Below are positions 1 through 6,053 of a DNA stretch of 6,060 bases, one piece after another. The first letter of the stretch is position 1; each line of letters begins with the position of its first letter. The notes under the pieces are model-generated. The model was not told where the DNA came from. It ran no database searches and saw only the letters and a program-made list of their open reading frames with translations. Source of the stretch: CAVLCC01 sp963624975 (GTDB lineage Bacteria; Actinomycetota; Coriobacteriia; Coriobacteriales; CADBOM01). Where the stretch lies: the NCBI GenBank assembly GCA_963624975.1, contig CAVFRF010000097.1, positions 1 through 6,060 of the forward strand, read 5' to 3'. The translations under genes were made by a program, and so were the position numbers.

Positions 1-133
1 GGGTGCCACCGCTTTGCCTATTGGCCTTTGCAATCTGAAACACTGCCGGTTGTTGCTCTAAAATGTTGAACCTGAATGGGCATTGCGCATTCGCTGGGTA
101 TCTACAACAACCAACAAGATTGAAGGAATAAAC
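1..133. other. Leader upstream of alaS, no gene recognised
   Basis: This stretch holds no recognisable gene. Frame 2 is open from the window edge to a TAA at 59-61, and frame 1 to a TGA at 67-69. Either could be the tail of an upstream gene, but neither short peptide resembles a family I know. I looked for a T-box leader, which often controls tRNA synthetase genes, but the region is too short and shows no specifier or antiterminator arrangement. A TTGAAC at 66-71 looks like a -35 box but has no good -10 partner at 16-18 bases. TACAAC at 103-108 matches four of six bases of a -10 box but lacks a clear -35. A promoter may lie here or further upstream; the sequence does not decide. Confidence 0.5.
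122..127 (+). promoter_or_regulatory. Ribosome binding site that fixes the alaS start
   Basis: GAAGGA stands six bases before the GTG at 134 and is a good Shine-Dalgarno match. It supports starting alaS at this GTG rather than at the in-frame TTG at 83, which would add 17 residues with no counterpart in the AlaRS family. Confidence 0.75.
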
Positions 134-2755
134 GTGCTTAGTTCCGAGATTCGTGAGGCATACCTCAAGTTCTTCGAGGAAAAGGGCTGCAAGCGCATGC
201 CTTCCTCGTCGCTTATCCCCGATGACCCCTCGCTTCTGCTCACTTCGGCGGGAATGGTGCAGTTCAAGCCCTACTTCCTGCAGCAGAAGCAGCTGCCCGA
301 CGAATTTATCGGAACCACCACATGCCAGAAGTGCGTGCGCACGTCCGACATCGAGAACATCGGCGTAACGGGCAGGCACCTGTCGTTCTTCGAGATGATG
401 GGCAACTTCTCGTTCGGCCGCTACTTCAAGAAGGAGATGTGCGCCTGGGCGCTGGAGTTCTCCATCGACGTGCTCAAGTTCCCGCTGGAGAAGCTCTACT
501 TCTCCATCTACGAGGACGACGAGGAGACGGCCGAGATCTGGAAGGGCCTTGGCATCCCGGAAGACCGCATCGTGCGCTTGGGAGCCGACGACAACTTCTG
601 GACGGCGGGACCCACGGGACCCTGCGGCCCCTGCTCGGAGCTGTACTACGACCAGGGAGAGGAGTTCGGCTGCGGTAGCCCCGACTGCGCACCTGGATGC
701 GACTGCGACAGGTTCATCGAGTACTGGAACTGCGTGTTCACGCAGTACGACAGGCAGGAGGACGGCACGCTGGTGCCGCTTCCCAAGAAGAACATCGACA
801 CCGGCATGGGCCTCGAGAGGGTCGCCGCGCTCACGCAGGGCGTGCAGACCAACTACGAGTCCGACATCCTCAAGTCGCTCATCGCAATGGTCGAGCAGCT
901 CACCGGTCACGAGTACGGCAAGTCCAAGCGCGAAGACAAGGGCATGCGCATCATCGCCGACCACAGCCGCGCCGTTACGTTCATGATCGCAGACGGCGTG
1001 CTGCCCTCCAACGAGGGTCGCGGCTACGTGCTACGCCGCTTGCTGCGCCGCGCCGTGCGCTACGGGCACCTGCTGGGCATCGAGGGAATGTTCCTGTGCA
1101 AGTTCGTGGACGAGGTCGACCGCCTCATGGGCGAGTTCTATCCCGAGGTTCGCGAGAACCTCGTGTTCATAAAGCGCATCGTGGAGTCAGAAGAGGAGAG
1201 GTTCGGCCAGACGCTCGAGCATGGGCAGGCCTACCTCGACGACGCCATTGCCGCCCTCGAGAGCAAGGTGCTCCCCGGCGATGTGGCGTTCGTGCTGCAC
1301 GACACCTATGGCTTTCCGATCGACATCACCGTCGAGATCTGCGAGGAGCGCGGCATCTCGGTAGACCAGGACGGCTTTGCCAAGCTCATGGAGGAGCAGC
1401 GCACCAGGGCGCGCAACGCCGTGAAGGAAGACGCGTGGTCGATGTTCCGCGATGTGTACTCTTCGCTGGCGCACGAGATTGCCCCCACCGAGTTCGTGGG
1501 ATACGAGAACAACGAGGGCGAAGGCCGCGTGCTGGCCATCGTGTCCGGCGGCGAGCTGGTGCAGAGCGTCGAGGCTCCCGCGGAAGGCATCGAGATTTTC
1601 CTCGACAAGACCCCGTTCTACGGCGAGATGGGCGGCCAGCTGGGCGACACCGGCACGATCGATGCCGGCGACATGCGCTTCGAGGTGAGCGACTGCACCA
1701 TCCCCGAGAAGGGCTACTTCTCCCACAAGGGCACCCTGTCTGCCGGCAAGGTGAGCGTGGGCGATACCGTGAACGCGCACATCGACGTGATGCGCCGCGA
1801 GCGTATCCGCCGCAACCACACGGCAACTCACATCCTGCACTATGCGCTTCGCAAGGTGCTGGGCGAGCACGTGAAGCAGGCCGGCTCGATGGTGGCGCCC
1901 GACAGGCTGCGATTCGACTTCACCCACTTCGAGAGCATGACCCCCGAGCAGGTGGCCGAGGTCGAGGCTATCGTGAACGACCGCATCATGGAAGACCACG
2001 AGGTGAGCTACCACGAGACATCGCTGGATCAGGCTCGCAAAGATGGCGTGACCGCGCTCTTTGGCGAGAAGTACGGCGAGGTCGTGCGCGTGGTGGAATG
2101 CGGAGAATTCTCCAAGGAGCTTTGCGGCGGCACGCATGTGTCGTGGACATCGGAGATCGGTCTTCTCAAGATCGTGTCGGAGACCTCCATCGGATCCAAC
2201 ACCCGCCGCATCGAGGCCGTTACCAGCTTCGATGCTCTCAAGTACCTCAACGACAGGGTCGCGGTGCTCGATGCTGCGGCTGCCACGCTCAAGGTGGCGC
2301 CTCTTGCAGTGGCCGAGAGGGTTGCATCCGACTCCGCCAAGATGCGCGAGTTCGAGAAGGCCGCCAAGAAGCAGAAGAAGGCAAGCGCGGCATCGGATCT
2401 CGAGGGAGCGGTTTCGGGCAGAACTGCGATCGAGGCTCCATACAAGCTGGAGTTCGTGACGCTCGACGGCGTGGACATGAACGGCCTCAAGGGTTTCTGG
2501 GACATCGCCAAGGGCAAGGCGCAGGAAGCCTACGCTGTGGTTTGCGCCGCTGTGGCAGAGGGCGGCCAGGTGAGCCTGCTGGCTGCCGGAAACGACGCGG
2601 CCGTGGACGCTGGCTTCGATGCCGGCAAGATCATCAAGGCAACGGCTCCGCTGGTAGACGGACGCGGAGGCGGCAAGGCCAAGATGGCGCAGGCTGGCGG
2701 CAAGGATGCCTCGGGCATCGCCAAGATCGCCGACGCGGTGGCGCAGGCCATCTAG
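134..2755 (+). CDS. alaS: Alanyl-tRNA synthetase (AlaRS)
   Basis: This cytoplasmic class II synthetase charges tRNA-Ala with alanine and hydrolyses mischarged Ser- or Gly-tRNA-Ala. With the GTG start it has 873 residues; the E. coli enzyme has 876. The aminoacylation domain (about 1-240) shows the R-H-x-SFFEMMGNFSFG stretch, WTAGPTGPCGPCSE (156-169), a Cys-rich insert (C180, C185, C189, C191) and IDTGMGLER (221-229). The ADHSRAVTFMIADG and GRGYVLRRLLRRAVRYG segments belong to the tRNA-recognition region. The editing domain has H562 and H566 (HTATH) plus C664 and H668 (CGGTH), the four expected metal ligands, each two residues below E. coli numbering. The C-terminal DHHA1-type domain ends with GRGGGK (843-848) and AQAGG. 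All catalytic and editing residues look intact. The gene leads the cluster, and ruvX follows after 30 bases. Identification is secure. Confidence 0.98.
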   Translation: MLSSEIREAYLKFFEEKGCKRMPSSSLIPDDPSLLLTSAGMVQFKPYFLQQKQLPDEFIGTTTCQKCVRTSDIENIGVTGRHLSFFEMMGNFSFGRYFKKEMCAWALEFSIDVLKFPLEKLYFSIYEDDEETAEIWKGLGIPEDRIVRLGADDNFWTAGPTGPCGPCSELYYDQGEEFGCGSPDCAPGCDCDRFIEYWNCVFTQYDRQEDGTLVPLPKKNIDTGMGLERVAALTQGVQTNYESDILKSLIAMVEQLTGHEYGKSKREDKGMRIIADHSRAVTFMIADGVLPSNEGRGYVLRRLLRRAVRYGHLLGIEGMFLCKFVDEVDRLMGEFYPEVRENLVFIKRIVESEEERFGQTLEHGQAYLDDAIAALESKVLPGDVAFVLHDTYGFPIDITVEICEERGISVDQDGFAKLMEEQRTRARNAVKEDAWSMFRDVYSSLAHEIAPTEFVGYENNEGEGRVLAIVSGGELVQSVEAPAEGIEIFLDKTPFYGEMGGQLGDTGTIDAGDMRFEVSDCTIPEKGYFSHKGTLSAGKVSVGDTVNAHIDVMRRERIRRNHTATHILHYALRKVLGEHVKQAGSMVAPDRLRFDFTHFESMTPEQVAEVEAIVNDRIMEDHEVSYHETSLDQARKDGVTALFGEKYGEVVRVVECGEFSKELCGGTHVSWTSEIGLLKIVSETSIGSNTRRIEAVTSFDALKYLNDRVAVLDAAAATLKVAPLAVAERVASDSAKMREFEKAAKKQKKASAASDLEGAVSGRTAIEAPYKLEFVTLDGVDMNGLKGFWDIAKGKAQEAYAVVCAAVAEGGQVSLLAAGNDAAVDAGFDAGKIIKATAPLVDGRGGGKAKMAQAGGKDASGIAKIADAVAQAI
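1144..1163 (+). repeat. Perfect inverted repeat inside alaS with a GCGA loop
   Basis: Arms CGAGGTTC (1144-1151) and GAACCTCG (1156-1163) pair perfectly over eight bases around GCGA, a GNRA-type tetraloop closed by C-G. In the mRNA this would be a compact, stable hairpin inside the coding region. The encoded residues (EVRENL) are ordinary AlaRS sequence, so the repeat may be a by-product of codon choice. The pairing is seen directly; any role is unknown. Confidence 0.6.
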
Positions 2756-2785
2756 CCGCATCGGGCGACAGCAGGCGGCAAGACG

Positions 2786-3199
2786 TTGAGGGTCATCGCA
2801 CTCGACATAGGCAGGAAGCGCACGGGCATCGCAGCGAGCGATGCCACCGGGCGCATAGCCAGCCCGGTGAAGGTGCTGGACTCCAACGAGGTGTTTGCCG
2901 GAGGCCGAAACTTCCGCCGCGTGCTGGAAGACTACGAACCCGACCTCATCGTGGTGGGGCTGCCGCTTTCGATGGACGGGCAGGAGAACGACCATGCGGC
3001 CTGGGTGAGGGAGCAGGCCGCTGGCATAGAGAAGTTCGCTGGCGTGCGCGTGGACTTTGCAGACGAGAGGCTCTCGTCTGCCGAGGCCAAGCGAATAATG
3101 CATGAAGAGGGAATGACGGAGCGCGATATGCGCGGCAAGCTCGACATGGTTGCCGCGTCGGTGTTTTTGCAAACGTATCTCGACTCCATGGGGGCTTAG
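2786..3199 (+). CDS. ruvX: YqgF/RuvX-family RNase H-fold nuclease (putative Holliday junction resolvase)
   Basis: The product has 137 residues, the normal size for this family (about 140). It is a cytoplasmic RNase H-fold protein. E. coli YqgF acts in 16S rRNA 5'-end maturation, and other members resolve Holliday junctions, so the substrate here is open. Family marks are the N-terminal RVIALDIGRKRTGIAASD with acidic D7, IVVGLPLSMDG (55-65), FADERLSSAEA (91-101) with D93 and E94, and KLDMVAASVFLQTYLD (118-133) with D120. These supply the acidic residues expected of the active site. The start is TTG, the only start codon between the in-frame alaS stop and the first conserved residue. An AGGCGG at 2773-2778, seven bases upstream, is a modest ribosome binding site. 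The alaS-ruvX pairing is common in Gram-positive bacteria. The stop lies inside the mltG ribosome binding site, suggesting linked translation. Confidence 0.94.
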   Translation: MRVIALDIGRKRTGIAASDATGRIASPVKVLDSNEVFAGGRNFRRVLEDYEPDLIVVGLPLSMDGQENDHAAWVREQAAGIEKFAGVRVDFADERLSSAEAKRIMHEEGMTERDMRGKLDMVAASVFLQTYLDSMGA

Positions 3200-3203
3200 G
3201 AGA
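3198..3203 (+). promoter_or_regulatory. mltG ribosome binding site overlapping the ruvX stop
   Basis: AGGAGA begins within the ruvX TAG (3197-3199) and ends four bases before the mltG ATG at 3208. Ribosomes finishing ruvX would sit on this site, so translation of the two genes is probably coupled. It favours the start at 3208 over the in-frame ATG at 3358 (M51), which has no comparable site. Confidence 0.75.
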
Positions 3204-3207
3204 CTAT

Positions 3208-4425
3208 ATGGACCGTAGACGGAGCAGCGGGAGCACATCGAGGTCCGGGGGGTCGCATGTGAGGCGCACCCGGAGCAGCGATTTGCCGTACTACGAGAAG
3301 AACAGGTCGCCGCTTTCGAGGCTTCAGGCCAGGCAGACCCACAAGCGCGGCACCGCGATGTTCTCTCAGTACGACACCTCGGCGATCCGTCCCAAGAGGC
3401 GAAGGGGCGGCAAGATCGCCGCCATCGTTGTCGCGATCCTCGTGGTCTTGGGGCTATGGCTCCTGCTCAACAACGTGTTCCATGTGTTCTCGCCAAATGC
3501 GAAAGCCGACGTAACGCCCGGAGTTGCGGTCGAGGTTACCATCCCCGAGGGGGCGGCGACCAAGACCATCTCCGGGCTCCTTTTTGATAGCGACGTGATA
3601 GCCGACGAGGGGCAGTTTCTCTCGACGGTCAATTCCAAGGGCGCGGCCTCTGCGCTCAAGCCCGGCACCTACAGCCTCACCACGCTCATGGATGTGGACG
3701 AGCTGGTGGACCTGCTGATGAAGGGCCCGACCTTCACCGGTCAGAAGCTCGCCATCCCCGAGGGGGAGACCATCGAGGAGACCGCCGTGCTGGTGGAACA
3801 GGCAACGGGAATCGCAGCGTCGGAGTTCCTTGCGCTTGCGAAGTCGGCCGACAGCTACGCGAGCGATTACCCGTTTCTGTCGGGCGCGTACAACAACTCC
3901 ATGGAGGGCTACCTCTTTCCCAAGACATACGACGTTCAGAAGGACGCGACCGCCGACACGGTGGTGAGAATGATGCTCGACCAGTTCGAGTCGGAGCTTT
4001 CGATGGCCGACATTTCGACCGGCTCCACCAACGGCCACACGCTGGCGCAGATAGTGAACGTGGCTTCGATGATTCAGGCCGAAACATCGGTGGTAGACGA
4101 GATGCCCACCATCGCCTCGGTGATCTACAACAGACTCGGTCAGGACATTAGACTGCAGATCGATGCCACCGTGGTGTACGCGCTTGGCGAGTCCTACTCG
4201 GGCAGCGCTGTGACCTACGAAGACCTGGAGGTCGACAGCCCCTACAACACCTACAAGAACGCCGGTTTGCCGGCAGGGCCGATCGACTCGCCCGGTATCG
4301 ACGCAATTAAGGCGGCGGCCAATCCCGCCAGCACCTCCTACCTGTACTATCTGGCACCCGACGGCAGCACGAGCCATCAGTTCTTCGAGGACTACGACTC
4401 GTTCCTGGCTGCCAAGGGCGCTTAA
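3208..4425 (+). CDS. mltG: Endolytic murein transglycosylase MltG (YceG-like)
   Basis: MltG is an inner-membrane enzyme that cleaves nascent peptidoglycan glycan strands and so sets their length. The 405-residue product has a cytoplasmic tail of about 68 residues with 19 Arg/Lys and 12 Ser among the first 70 residues. One transmembrane helix follows at about 70-90, after a basic stop (RPKRRRGGK), giving an N-in, C-out single-pass topology. The extracytoplasmic part starts with a LysM-like region (about 105-185, including the TIPEG and AIPEGETIEE repeats). The YceG catalytic domain follows: EGYLFPKTYDV (233-243), ASMIQAET (286-293), IASVIYNRL (302-310), RLQIDATVVYALG (315-327), and YNTYKNAGLPAGPIDSPG (346-363). 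E292 aligns with the catalytic E218 of E. coli; the Glu two residues earlier in E. coli is Q290 here. The E. coli protein has 340 residues, and most of the excess is the tail. yqeG follows after 32 bases. Confidence 0.95.
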   Translation: MDRRRSSGSTSRSGGSHVRRTRSSDLPYYEKNRSPLSRLQARQTHKRGTAMFSQYDTSAIRPKRRRGGKIAAIVVAILVVLGLWLLLNNVFHVFSPNAKADVTPGVAVEVTIPEGAATKTISGLLFDSDVIADEGQFLSTVNSKGAASALKPGTYSLTTLMDVDELVDLLMKGPTFTGQKLAIPEGETIEETAVLVEQATGIAASEFLALAKSADSYASDYPFLSGAYNNSMEGYLFPKTYDVQKDATADTVVRMMLDQFESELSMADISTGSTNGHTLAQIVNVASMIQAETSVVDEMPTIASVIYNRLGQDIRLQIDATVVYALGESYSGSAVTYEDLEVDSPYNTYKNAGLPAGPIDSPGIDAIKAAANPASTSYLYYLAPDGSTSHQFFEDYDSFLAAKGA

Positions 4426-4457
4426 GCTGGCTGCGCGCGGGTTTCGGGAATCTAGCC

Positions 4458-4955
4458 ATGCGAATCTTCGAACCAGATTGCTACCTCAAGTCGGTTTGCG
4501 ACATCGACCTTCCCGAGCTGGTGGGCAAGGGCGTGCGCTGCCTGCTTCTCGACATGGACAACACGCTGCGTCCCCGCGACACCGGCGTGGTGCCCGACGG
4601 CGTGCAGGCTTGGATGCAGCAGGCCAAGGAGATGGGATTTCGCCTGTGCGTGGTGTCCAACAACGCACACGTGAACGTGCGAAGGGACGCGGCTGCTATG
4701 GGCATCGCGGCGGTTCGCATGGCGATGAAGCCCCTGCCCTTCGGCTTTCTTGCCGCGCTGCGCAAGATGGGATGCAAGAGATGCGAGGCCGTGGCCATAG
4801 GCGACCAGCTGCTCACCGACATCCTGGGGGCCAGGCTCTGCGGGATAAGCCCTATCTTGGTGGTGCCGCAGTCTCGGCGGGACATAAAGATCACGACCAT
4901 GGTGCGAAAGCTCGAGAAGAAGCTGCTGCATGGCCGCAGGCCTGGGGAGTTCTAG
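4458..4955 (+). CDS. yqeG: YqeG-family HAD (IIIA) phosphatase, probable phosphatidylglycerophosphate phosphatase
   Basis: This 165-residue protein is a small cytoplasmic haloacid dehalogenase-type phosphatase without a large cap domain. All four HAD motifs are visible. Motif I is LLLDMDNTL, with nucleophile D32 and acid/base D34. Motif II is VVSNN, with S67. Motif III is K91 in MKPLPFGF. Motif IV is AIGDQLLTDILGA, with D116 and D121. The DNTL, SNN, KP and GDQLxTD forms are typical of the YqeG family, related to yeast Gep4 and to proteins described as PgpP, which dephosphorylate phosphatidylglycerophosphate to phosphatidylglycerol. That substrate is inferred from the family. There is no transmembrane segment, but the basic C-terminus (VRKLEKKLLHGRR) could favour contact with the membrane surface. 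A GGGAA at 4446-4450 precedes the ATG by seven bases. In Bacillus, yqeG also lies close to the shikimate dehydrogenase gene, with the GTPase gene yqeH between them. Confidence 0.92.
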   Translation: MRIFEPDCYLKSVCDIDLPELVGKGVRCLLLDMDNTLRPRDTGVVPDGVQAWMQQAKEMGFRLCVVSNNAHVNVRRDAAAMGIAAVRMAMKPLPFGFLAALRKMGCKRCEAVAIGDQLLTDILGARLCGISPILVVPQSRRDIKITTMVRKLEKKLLHGRRPGEF

Positions 4956-4975
4956 GCGCAGACGCCGGCTCTCCG

Positions 4976-4982
4976 AAGGAGG
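4976..4982 (+). promoter_or_regulatory. Ribosome binding site that fixes the aroE start
   Basis: AAGGAGG is the strongest Shine-Dalgarno match in the window. It touches the ATG at 4983, leaving no spacer, but lies nine bases before the in-frame ATG at 4992. The second ATG is therefore the likelier start. The site can also pair with CTCC just upstream (4971-4974 with 4978-4981, loop GAA), a small hairpin that would partly mask it. Confidence 0.75.
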
Positions 4983-4991
4983 ATGTTTGCG

Positions 4992-5987
4992 ATGATCGAC
5001 GTGAATGCCGGCGTGTTGGGGTATCCGGTGGAACATTCGCTTTCGCCTGCAATCCACAACGCCGTGTATGCAGAGTTTGGAATTCCCTGGAAATACGGGC
5101 TTCTACCTGCGCAAACGCGCGAGGAGATGGAAGCTTTGGTGCGCGAGGCCAAGAGCCGCGCGCTCTTTGCGCAGTCGCCCGAAGAGGCCATGGTGGGGTT
5201 CAACGTGACCATGCCGCACAAGCAGGCGGCTTTCGAGATTGCCAGCCGCAAGAACGTGTCGTCTATCCTTACCGGTGCGGCCAATACGCTTTCGCTCTTC
5301 GAGGAATGCTCCGGCGGAGCCTGCGGCATCGTGCTGGCGTGCGACACCACCGACGGCGAAGGAGCATGCCGGGCAATCGAGCATGCCGGCTCCGAGGTGA
5401 GCGGCTCGCGCTTCATGGTGCTGGGCACCGGCGGAGCTGCCACTAGCATAGCCGTGTCGGCTCTGCTGCGCGGAGCCTCCGATGTGGTGATGGTGTCGCG
5501 CAACCGCGAGCATGCGCTAGGCGTTGCCAGCGGCATATTGTCGCGCATCGAGGATGCTGTTGCTCGTGACATGCTTGGCAACTGGGGTTTTGGCGACGAT
5601 CGCCACTGCGTGTCGTGGCATGCGTGCAGCGTCGAGAGCATGGCGATGGACTACGATGCCGCAGCACGCGAGGCCCGTTCGTTCGACATCATCGTCAACG
5701 CCACACCTCTCGGAATGGGGGAGGGCGACCCATCTCCACTTCCCGCATCGTGCTTCCGCGAAGGCCAGCTCGCGATGGATGCCGTGTACGCTCACGGACT
5801 CACGTGCTTCCGTTCGAACGCGCTCGGTGCCGGCGCGAAGTCGATCGACGGCCTGCCGATGCTCGTCGAGCAGGCCATCCTCTCGATGGCCGTGTGGCTG
5901 CAAATCGCCGGCTACGACTTCTCGACCTTCGATAGCAGGATATATTCTGCGTTGGCTGCTGCTGGTATCGAGGTGCTTGCGCCTTAG
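4992..5987 (+). CDS. aroE: Shikimate dehydrogenase (NADP-dependent), enlarged form
   Basis: AroE reduces 3-dehydroshikimate to shikimate with NADPH in chorismate synthesis. From the ATG at 4992 the protein has 331 residues, about 60 more than E. coli AroE (272). The substrate domain has GYPVEHSLSP (S16, S18), GFNVTMPHK (N71, T73, catalytic K77), GAANTL (N98) and CDTTDGEG with catalytic D121. Nucleotide binding is shown by LGTGGAA (144-150) and VSRN (168-171), whose R170 should contact the NADP 2'-phosphate. VNATPLGM (235-242), MDAVYAHGLT (262-271) and GLPMLVEQA (287-295, Q294) complete the pattern. Oddities are Thr in place of Asn in the usual NTDG, His in place of the usual Pro after VY, about nine extra residues before NVT, and about 25 extra between SRN and VNAT (about 180-225). 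The key catalytic pair is kept, so activity is expected. A quinate/shikimate dehydrogenase-like preference cannot be excluded. Confidence 0.93.
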   Translation: MIDVNAGVLGYPVEHSLSPAIHNAVYAEFGIPWKYGLLPAQTREEMEALVREAKSRALFAQSPEEAMVGFNVTMPHKQAAFEIASRKNVSSILTGAANTLSLFEECSGGACGIVLACDTTDGEGACRAIEHAGSEVSGSRFMVLGTGGAATSIAVSALLRGASDVVMVSRNREHALGVASGILSRIEDAVARDMLGNWGFGDDRHCVSWHACSVESMAMDYDAAAREARSFDIIVNATPLGMGEGDPSPLPASCFREGQLAMDAVYAHGLTCFRSNALGAGAKSIDGLPMLVEQAILSMAVWLQIAGYDFSTFDSRIYSALAAAGIEVLAP

Positions 5988-6022
5988 ACTCTCCCGGGGT
6001 GCCGCCGCGGGGGTTCGAGCGC

Positions 6023-6053
6023 CTGGGGAAAGACCCAGTGGGTCTTTCCCCAG
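6023..6053 (+). terminator. Perfect stem-loop after aroE, probable terminator lacking a U-tract
   Basis: Arms CTGGGGAAAGACCC (6023-6036) and GGGTCTTTCCCCAG (6040-6053) are exact reverse complements around the 3-base loop AGT. The stem begins 36 bases after the aroE stop. No T-run follows in the last seven bases (CGAGAAC), and no T-run is visible past the other arm on the opposite strand, so this is not a canonical U-tailed terminator. U-less hairpin terminators are described in actinobacteria, and the symmetry would let it act on transcription from either side. It could also be an mRNA-protecting structure. The stem is certain; the function is inferred. Confidence 0.7.

Noticed and set aside
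1..12. The first 12 bases resemble 5997-6008 (11 of 12 identical), hinting at a repeat flanking the cluster.
   Set aside because: The match is short, GC-rich and does not extend, so it is expected by chance.
697..3105. An 802-codon open frame on the + strand overlapping alaS and ruvX.
   Set aside because: It is the wrong frame of two clear genes and runs straight across their border. Its product is dominated by Arg, Gly, Ala and His with no family motif, as expected when GC-rich codons are read out of frame.
1187..3238. A 683-codon open frame on the - strand opposite alaS and ruvX.
   Set aside because: It also crosses gene borders, is rich in His, Arg, Leu and Ala, and shows no domain or membrane pattern. 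Long antisense frames are common opposite GC-rich genes with strong third-position bias.
3454..4377. A 307-codon open frame on the - strand opposite mltG.
   Set aside because: It mirrors the codon pattern of mltG, and its product is a His/Arg/Val/Gly-rich string without recognisable motifs.
4420..4427. Palindrome GCTTAAGC over the mltG stop codon.
   Set aside because: It is an eight-base palindrome with no loop or extended pairing, common by chance, and not a likely terminator or operator.
5362..5389. Direct repeat GAGCATGCCGG at 5362-5372 and 5379-5389 in aroE.
   Set aside because: The copies are 17 bases apart and in different reading frames, so this is not a protein repeat. With two short copies inside a coding region, chance is the simplest explanation.
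4478..5446. A 322-codon + strand frame across yqeG and aroE.
   Set aside because: It is out of frame with both genes, which are recognised by full sets of family motifs, and its product is Arg/Gly/Ala-rich without motifs.
6007..6027. GGTTCGAGC near the end resembles a tRNA T-arm.
   Set aside because: The flanking bases do not form the five-pair T stem, and there is no acceptor, D or anticodon arm upstream, where aroE ends only about 20 bases before.
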